Shown in pieces: positions 9,390 through 13,828 of a DNA stretch of 13,828 nt. The DNA comes from Gloeophyllum trabeum ATCC 11539. Lineage: Eukaryota > Basidiomycota > Agaricomycetes > Gloeophyllales > Gloeophyllaceae. The position numbers and the translations under genes were made by a program. The notes beneath the pieces were generated by a model that searched no databases, was not told the origin of the DNA, and saw only the letters and a list, made by a program, of their open reading frames with translations. Position 1 is the first letter of the stretch; every line of letters begins with the position of its first letter. The DNA lies in the NCBI RefSeq assembly GCF_000344685.1, contig NW_006920414.1:1094600-1108427 (forward strand), read 5' to 3'.

Positions 9390-9658
9390 ATGTCGCTCGT
9401 CAACTTCAAGTCGAATGCATCAGCGGTAAGTATTGGTCGATTTTGAGTACTAGGATATCTGCTGACTCATTTATGTGACTAGGCTGAAGACCTCAGACCT
9501 ACCGTGATTGCCGTAACAGATGAAGGTGGTCAGATGTGAGTTCGCCGATGTTGTCTCGGCAGTCGTCCTTACTGAGATACCATAGTAGCTTCTCTGCTGG
9601 TGGGTTAGTCGGTATCCTTGCTCGCTGGGCCTTGGCAGCTGGGTTGGGTGTGGGCTAG
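9390..9658 (+). CDS. Small spliced gene candidate, about 53 residues, unknown function
   Basis: I do not recognise the family. The model has three coding exons: 9390-9425, 9483-9535 and 9586-9658, with the stop TAG at 9656-9658. Intron 1 (9426-9482, 57 bases) has GTAAGT, a CTGAC branch site and TAG. Intron 2 (9536-9585, 50 bases) has GTGAGT and CATAG. The product starts MSLVNFKSNASA, continues with an acidic stretch (DLRPTVIAVTDEGG), and ends in a hydrophobic, Gly/Ala-rich segment (GGLVGILARWALAAGLGVG) that could anchor in a membrane. The intron 2 acceptor is a tandem ATAGTAG, so use of the second AG at 9588 would drop one Ser. A longer frame from ATG 9162 would be spliced through the same sites but stops soon after the second junction. 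An AATAAA lies 259 bases after the stop. The model could be a truncated gene copy. Confidence 0.45.
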
Positions 9659-9916
9659 CCTTGGGAGGAAACTTGAAAGTTGTGGTTGAAGGTGTGTATC
9701 ATGTTGTTACCTTGTGTATATCCAGTACCCTAACCCTTGCTTTCCTGCTACAGACACTGGAGGTATTGTGATCCTTTCGCGTACATGCTGGGATTAGATT
9801 TTGGGTGTAGATAGATTATCACAGTTTCGGCTGCTCTATACAGACTGCAACTATGTATATACAATACCCTTGCTGCAATGATATGGATTTTGCTCCCATC
9901 TATGCTATACAGTGTC

Positions 9917-9922
9917 AATAAA
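9917..9922 (+). terminator. Polyadenylation signal candidate AATAAA
   Basis: A canonical AATAAA in an A-rich stretch follows the small spliced gene. The long interval from the stop codon could include a 3' untranslated intron (GTGTGTATC... to CTGCTACAG, about 9691-9752). That intron is not certain. Confidence 0.3.
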
Positions 9923-9963
9923 GGAGATAAAAATAAGAGAGTGCCTTGTCTAAGGCTATGTTA

Positions 9964-10080
9964 TTAGATATAAATGTTGGATAACCACGCATAATTATGA
10001 AGGGGCTAGCGTTTTAGCGATAATCGGGTATAATGAGATAATGTGTATAATTTTTGACAATTATGCTCTTTTATATCTAA
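9964..10080. mobile_element. 117-base palindromic MITE flanked by TTA
   Basis: The element starts TTAGATATAAA (9964-9974) and ends with its perfect reverse complement, TTTATATCTAA (10070-10080). An inner pair GCATAATT (9989-9996) and AATTATGC (10059-10066) extends the fold. TTA lies immediately outside both ends (9961-9963 and 10081-10083). A 3-base TTA/TAA duplication is typical of PIF/Harbinger and their Tourist-like MITEs, so that superfamily is a reasonable inference. The arms are short, so Tc1/mariner with a TA duplication remains possible. Confidence 0.65.
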
Positions 10081-10083
10081 TTA

Positions 10084-10570
10084 GTGGGAGAGGGTTTTCC
10101 TGATGAAGGCCATTCTGTAAGTACTTTACTGTTCTCTAATTGCTTGTCTCTAATAGCACACCAACCACAATGCAGATACCGTTTACAAGTGAGGACAGGG
10201 GGTAGTTTGGATGTGTCGAGGCTGGGAGTTGGTGTGCAACCTGTGCGGCGCGGTATGTTCCCTCTTGCAGGATGGCTTGGCATACATAGGATTAAAGTGA
10301 GTCTTGTTTTGTCATATGTATGATAGTTGAAGTATGGTAGTATTAGTCGCTGTACTAGTAGTGTATATGCAAAGAATTATATGTTTGTTTTTTTTCCTTC
10401 TTCCGTGCATTGAGAACTGCATTCAGCAATGCATTCAGTAATTTGAGCAAAATTTGCGGTGCAGCAGCTGCAGCAGTAATGCGCCGGAAATTCCGCATGT
10501 CCTGCCAACCCTCTAGCTTGATGTCCCGGGGACCTCAGACTGAGCTCAGTTGACATCACCATTTTCTGAG
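10084..10570. other. Intergenic; one possible short intron, no assigned gene
   Basis: Nothing firm is present. A plausible intron (GTAAGT...CTAATAG, 10117-10156) follows a short frame that abuts the MITE, and the spliced frame stops soon after (HTNHNADTVYK then TGA). A GCAGCAGCTGCAGCAG stretch near 10461-10476 is a small perfect palindrome. Confidence 0.35.
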
Positions 10571-10748
10571 CTCGTATCTATTGTCCGTTTTTATGTTACA
10601 GCGACATCCGGGAAATCTTAGGTGACATCACGACGATGTCCCGGCGGTCTCCATCTCTGAGCTTCTCGGAACCTCTTGCCGGAACGGGCGTGTATTTAAC
10701 GAGAGATATTAGGACCCCTGATAATAGGTATCAAGGCTTTGTGGAAAC

Positions 10749-11416
10749 GCGGACAAATCAAGCCAAATTAGACCTCACCAGGCCTTATTTTTCGCGGACA
10801 GAAAGGCCCAAAAATGGGTGCACGTCTGATTTTTTTCGCGGACATATATACCATGCGGTATCGATGCCTTATGCTTGTGCGGACATCTATAGTCTCGTGG
10901 TCCAGGGGTTACCGCTTGACCCATGTATGATTGGTTGATTCCTGGATACTAGGTTTGATTCTCCATGTAGGCATGTGTTTTCAACTTTTTCTCTATACGA
11001 CAGATGTGGCCATTGTGGGTCCCTATCCCATCTCATAGTAGACTATGTCTATCCAGCATTTATTAAGTTACTGTAGTTCACATACTAGAAACATGACTGT
11101 TTCTATTAAACGAGTTCCATCTCGAATCGGAGATGGCGGAGTTGGCTCCCGCAGTGGAAGAACTGGCAAAATTCCGCCGCAAACGCAAGGCGGCGAGCAG
11201 TGTGGACATGATTTCTGACGGTGAATAGAGTGGTGCTATAGATATACATTACTAGAAGAGCAATATTGATACATTTTAATGCCTTATCCTACAGTGCGGA
11301 CAAAGGTCTTGTAAGCAGAGCCCTGATCAGAATCGCGGACATTTTCGGCCAAAATCCGCTCAGGCCACATTTTTCGCGGACAAAACGGCACCAAATCCGG
11401 AAATTTGGCGCGGACA
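10749..11416 (+). repeat. Eight GCGGACA motifs inside the TIR element
   Basis: The copies start at 10749, 10794, 10838, 10879, 11296, 11335, 11376 and 11410. Several share a longer form, TTTTTCGCGGACA. Four lie in the left part and four in the right, separated by a motif-free middle. All are on the plus strand although the element ends are inverted. Transposase-binding subterminal repeats are the most likely role, by analogy with hAT elements. Confidence 0.65.
11133..11228 (+). pseudogene. Coding-like remnant inside the TIR element
   Basis: A 31-residue frame, open from 11097, has ATG at 11133 and TAG at 11226-11228. It reads MAELAPAVEELAKFRRKRKA and ends SSVDMISDGE. The acidic and basic patches resemble the C-terminal tails of some transposases, but that is only an impression. 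Its place in the middle of a non-autonomous element fits either a leftover of the parent transposase gene or a captured host exon. Confidence 0.3.
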
Positions 11417-11708
11417 AAAAGGTCGGATTCTCAGGATTTAAAATAAAGCCTTGATACCTATTATCAGGGGTCCTGAGATATTTTCCCTCTGGTGTCCCAG
11501 TCCCTCGCCATCGAGACTAACGTCGACCTGAGTTTCCTCAAAGACTGCGTCAAGGTCTCCGGCGCAGTGGTTACTTCAGCCTCTTCTGTCTCATGTATCC
11601 CATCCGCGTCTCCCGACGACACGGTCGGCTCCCCTACTTCGCTTCTTTCTTCTCCTACCACGCCTCTCTTCTCGCCTACGGCTCCTACTTTCCCCAAAGA
11701 CCACCGTC

Positions 11709-13376
11709 ATGGCCGATAACGAGCATCTTCGGCAGCTCCTCGCGTCTTATCCAGCTGCTATTACGGATTTTTTCGGCTCCGGGACTCTCTGCCTCCACAA
11801 GACCGGACCGGCGTGGCCCGTTGCGCCAGCCAATGCTCAGAAGCTCGTCCGTGCCGCCCGCCCATACTACAATCCCGAGAAGGCGCCGATCTGGCTCCCG
11901 ACCCTAAAGAGCATCGTTGCCTTTCTCGACTCCCTCGACGTGGATGTGCAGTTGACCGCGGTTGACCCGCTTGCATACGCCAATGCCGGTCAGGCGCAAT
12001 TGTTCTGCGACTTCATCGTCGTCATCAGCGTCAATCCGCAGACGCTTGCCCATGCTGATGCTGTGGCCGCTGCTCCTGGCGTTATTGCTATACTCGAGGT
12101 GAGTTTGGGAACTTGCATGTGCAGGGGTTATTCATTTTTTATCCGCACTCTAGAAAGCCGGGTTCTCCGATGTTCAAGTCGCCTTCGTCGAGGCCGTCTA
12201 TCGCCGCCGCCAGGCGAAGTTCATGGGCTTCGACCCGATCTCCGAGCTGGAGAGCATCGCCAAGCTACGCAAGCCATTCACCCTTTCTCTCGGTAGTCTC
12301 TGCATCGCTCCCCACAACACGCCTCACTACGAAGGCAGCGGTGGCGTCTTCATCCGTCTCACCTCTGACCCGTCCGACAAGCGCGTCTTCCTTTTGACAT
12401 GCGCCCATGTTGCCCACCCTCCCCCCGTGTTCCCAAATAGGGCTTATACGCGCAAGAACAGCAGCCAACCTCGCGAAGACGTCGTTCTCCTCGGCACCGC
12501 CATGTATGACGAATCCCTCGGCGACATCATGAAGCTGATCGGGGAGCAGACAAAGTCAATCGGCACCTGGGAGTCGTCCCTTAGCAGGATCCCGGCGCAG
12601 GCTCCCGATGAGCCCTCGTCTAGGACGGATCGGCGCAAGGAGCTCACCGACCTCATCGCCAAGGCCAAGAAGACGATCACGGCGGCGAATGAACTCCACA
12701 ACGCCGTGACGAAGAACTACTCCTTCACCGGCTCCCGCATCCTCGGATTCATCTACCACTGTGCAGAGATTGGAGTCGGCGCCGACGGCTATATGTATGA
12801 TTGGGCCTTGATTCAGCTCGACCTTGACAAGTTGGAGGCGGGTAATTTCTTGGGAAATAAGCTTTACGTCGGTGCGTCGGTCTTGTTTCTTTCTCTCTGG
12901 TCCTTCTCGTTGATGCCCCTTTGTCTACAGGCGGAAACAAGACCGCCATCGACTGGGAAGCGTATATGTTTCCTCAGCCTCACGACACTGCCGACTTCCA
13001 CGTTCCCGACGACCTCCTTCTCCAGCTCCAGGACTACGTTCGCGAGGACGAGATGCGCAATCCCCAGAACTACGACGTCCACAACGTGAAGACACTCCTG
13101 GCGGTCAAGAACGGCCGAACGACCGGTACCACCTTTGGCCGCGTCAACGGCTTCGAGTCTATCACCCGCGAGTACCCCGATCACGACCTCAAGGTCGACG
13201 CCGTCGAGGTCATCGTGCTCGGCTACGACACCAAGACGGCCAAAAACGATCGCTTCTCCGATGAGGGAGATTCAGGGGCCATGGTTGTCGACAGGCTCGG
13301 TCGTCTCATTGGGCCTGTCACGGGCGGTGGAGGCCCCAGTGATGGGCTTAACCGTGGTCAAACCGGGTTAAACTGA
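11709..13376 (+). CDS. Chymotrypsin-fold serine peptidase-like gene, C-terminus cut by a hAT-like insertion
   Basis: Three exons fit well: 11709-12098, 12154-12871 and 12931-13376. Introns are 55 and 59 bases with GTGAGT...CTCTAG and GTGCGT...CTACAG ends. The ATG at 11709 has a good context (GTCATGG). The product is 517 residues as it stands. Residues 1-130 are the N-terminal region I recognise in a basidiomycete peptidase-like family. The triad motifs are LLTCAHV (His about 215), YDWALIQLD (Asp about 346) and DEGDSGA (Ser about 484), in the trypsin-like order. A charged, probably helical linker (about 274-320) lies between His and Asp. No signal peptide is seen, so a cytoplasmic protein is likely. 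Codons are strongly G/C-ending, unlike the flanking DNA. After TGGGG at about 500-504 the expected tail is replaced by residues from the transposon end, with a stop at 13374-13376. Catalytic activity is inferred, and the loss of the last strand and helix probably inactivates it. Confidence 0.8.
12099..12153 (+). other. Peptidase intron 1
   Basis: This 55-base phase 0 intron runs GTGAGTTTGG to CGCACTCTAG. Splicing joins ...AILE to KAGFSD.... Reading through would shift the frame, which supports the junction. Confidence 0.8.
12872..12930 (+). other. Peptidase intron 2
   Basis: This 59-base phase 1 intron runs GTGCGTCGG to TTTGTCTACAG with a pyrimidine-rich interior. It splits a Gly codon and joins KLYVG to GNKTAIDW. 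Without splicing the frame leaves the peptidase sequence. Confidence 0.8.
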
Positions 13377-13423
13377 TTTGACCGCGGTTTGACTGTTTTA
13401 ACCTTAACGGCGGTCAAGGTTAA
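13348..13423. repeat. Subterminal repeats of the hAT-like end
   Basis: ACCGTGGTCAAACC (13351-13364) and TTTGACCGCGGTTTGAC (13377-13393, a near-inverted copy) are followed by CGGCGGTCAAGG (13408-13419). The blocks share the core CCG(C/T)GGTCAA. Outer TTAA steps bound the first (13348-13371) and third (13404-13423) blocks. These are plausible transposase-binding sites. Confidence 0.55.
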
Positions 13424-13571
13424 TGCGTGAAAGTCACGTGAACGCATTGCGACTTCACGGACACGAAGTAAACGAGAACTAAGATATTATACATGAAGAT
13501 AGGAACTATGTACTATAATGAAGATAATGAGGATTATACTATGCTGTCTAATAGATCAATAGCAGGAAAAC

Positions 13572-13828
13572 TTATGCATTCATTACCTCCTGGTATTGCA
13601 ATTCAAGATCTAAGTTGTCTTGTCCTCGGGACCAGAGTTCAGTCAGGGTTTGAAAGGTTTCCGTACCAGAGGAGTAGAGAAAAAGATTCCGCAAGAGCCA
13701 CACCTCATTTCGAGGGATACTAGCAGGCTCTGCAGCCGGGGCGGCAGTGCGCGGAGGAGTGGCTTCCGGTAGATTGAAATCATTGCCTGACGGCGCCTTG
13801 TACAAGCTCGTCGACGAGCTCGGCGAAA
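13572..13828 (-). CDS. Unassigned minus-strand frame open to the window edge, partial
   Basis: A minus-strand frame ends at 13572 and is open to the end of the window, so its start lies outside. It has a Pro/Ala-rich part (LPEATPPRTAAPAAEP) followed by NEVWLLRNLFLY and ELWSRGQDNLDLELQYQEV. I do not recognise it. It lies inside the presumed hAT element, so it could be cargo, or the C-terminus of a transposon gene read towards the left end. It could also be chance. Confidence 0.3.
   Translation of the reverse strand, partial: SPSSSTSLYKAPSGNDFNLPEATPPRTAAPAAEPASIPRNEVWLLRNLFLYSSGTETFQTLTELWSRGQDNLDLELQYQEVMNA

Larger units (their letters stand above)
10711..11474. mobile_element. 764-base non-autonomous DNA transposon with 30-base TIRs and 8-base TSD
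   Basis: The 30 bases at 10711-10740 (starting AGGACCCCTGATAATAGG) are the exact reverse complement of 11445-11474. GAGATATT occurs immediately before (10703-10710) and after (11475-11482), a perfect 8-base target duplication. Such a duplication points to hAT-like or P-like elements, although the termini lack the usual hAT CAG start. No transposase domain is present. The element carries eight GCGGACA motifs, four near each end and all in the same orientation. A short coding-like remnant lies at 11097-11228. Perfect TIRs and TSD indicate a recent insertion. The site is inside the leader frame of the peptidase locus, so the element may affect its expression. Confidence 0.9.
10636..11719 (+). 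pseudogene. Leader reading frame upstream of the peptidase, split by a DNA transposon
   Basis: An open frame starts at ATG 10636 (open from about 10570) and reaches 10710, where a transposon begins. It resumes at 11483 in the same frame and stops at 11717-11719, just past the peptidase ATG at 11709. Removing the element plus one target copy leaves 10636-10710 joined to 11483-11719, about 103 codons with no stop. The downstream half starts FPLVSQSLAIETNVD and becomes Ser/Pro/Thr-rich. It may be a real small gene, a 5' exon of the peptidase, or only its leader. No domain is recognised. Confidence 0.3.
13337..13828. mobile_element. Left end of a hAT-like transposon, running off the window
   Basis: CAGTGATGGGC at 13337-13347 has the CAGTG/CAGGG...TGGGC form of many hAT termini and lies exactly where the peptidase homology stops. 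The next 80 bases are packed with subterminal repeats. Base composition then changes to AT-rich from about 13480. The right end and transposase are not in the window. If correct, the 8 bases before the end, GGAGGCCC (13329-13336), should be repeated after the right end. Confidence 0.6.

Noticed and set aside
10461..10476. GCAGCAGCTGCAGCAG as a trinucleotide repeat locus
   Set aside because: It is only a few units long and palindromic by chance composition; nothing suggests expansion.
12265..13184. Minus-strand open frames across the peptidase exons
   Set aside because: They are shadows produced by the G/C-rich third positions of the plus-strand gene.
1..13828. tRNA, rRNA or CRISPR features
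   Set aside because: No T-loop like motif in a cloverleaf context, no rRNA-like blocks and no regularly spaced repeats with unique spacers were found.

Overview
The window looks like a repeat-rich stretch of a basidiomycete (probably Agaricomycete) nuclear genome. The evidence is three-fold. Short GT-AG introns of about 50-60 bases break the genes. The degenerate gag/pol protein belongs to a retroelement type I know from mushroom genomes. The one clear cellular gene encodes a chymotrypsin-fold serine peptidase of a kind that is expanded in Agaricomycetes. No RNA genes, CRISPR arrays or bacterial features were seen. Family assignments come from recognised motifs, not database searches.

Layout. 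Bases 1-650 hold nothing I can assign. Bases ~740-5549 are one decayed minus-strand retroelement: gag-like N-terminus near 5549, zinc-knuckle region near 3790-4030, reverse transcriptase near 2500-3700 and RNase H near 745-1210. It has frameshifts, in-frame stops and lost catalytic aspartates. Its pol gene is split by a 1,097-base insertion (1398-2494) that starts TG, ends CA and is flanked by a 4-base duplication, so it looks like a solo LTR. Bases 5643-5783 form a long imperfect palindrome upstream of gag. Bases 5784-9050 are intergenic, with one MITE-like hairpin (6625-6756).

A small spliced gene candidate (coding 9390-9658, about 53 residues) follows, with a CACGTG box, a pyrimidine-rich leader and a downstream AATAAA. 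Next comes a 117-base palindromic MITE flanked by TTA (9964-10080).

The right end is a peptidase locus hit twice by DNA transposons. At 10711-11474 lies a 764-base element with 30-base perfect terminal inverted repeats and a perfect 8-base target duplication. It sits in-frame inside an open leader reading frame just upstream of the peptidase start. The peptidase gene (11709 onward, three exons) keeps the His/Asp/Ser triad motifs, but is cut 20 residues after the catalytic Ser by what looks like the left terminus of a hAT transposon (from 13337), which runs off the window.

Overall this is a record of nested transposition rather than a co-ordinated operon or defence system. I found no convincing new multi-gene system. 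The most informative observations are the datable insertion junctions and the doubly interrupted peptidase.
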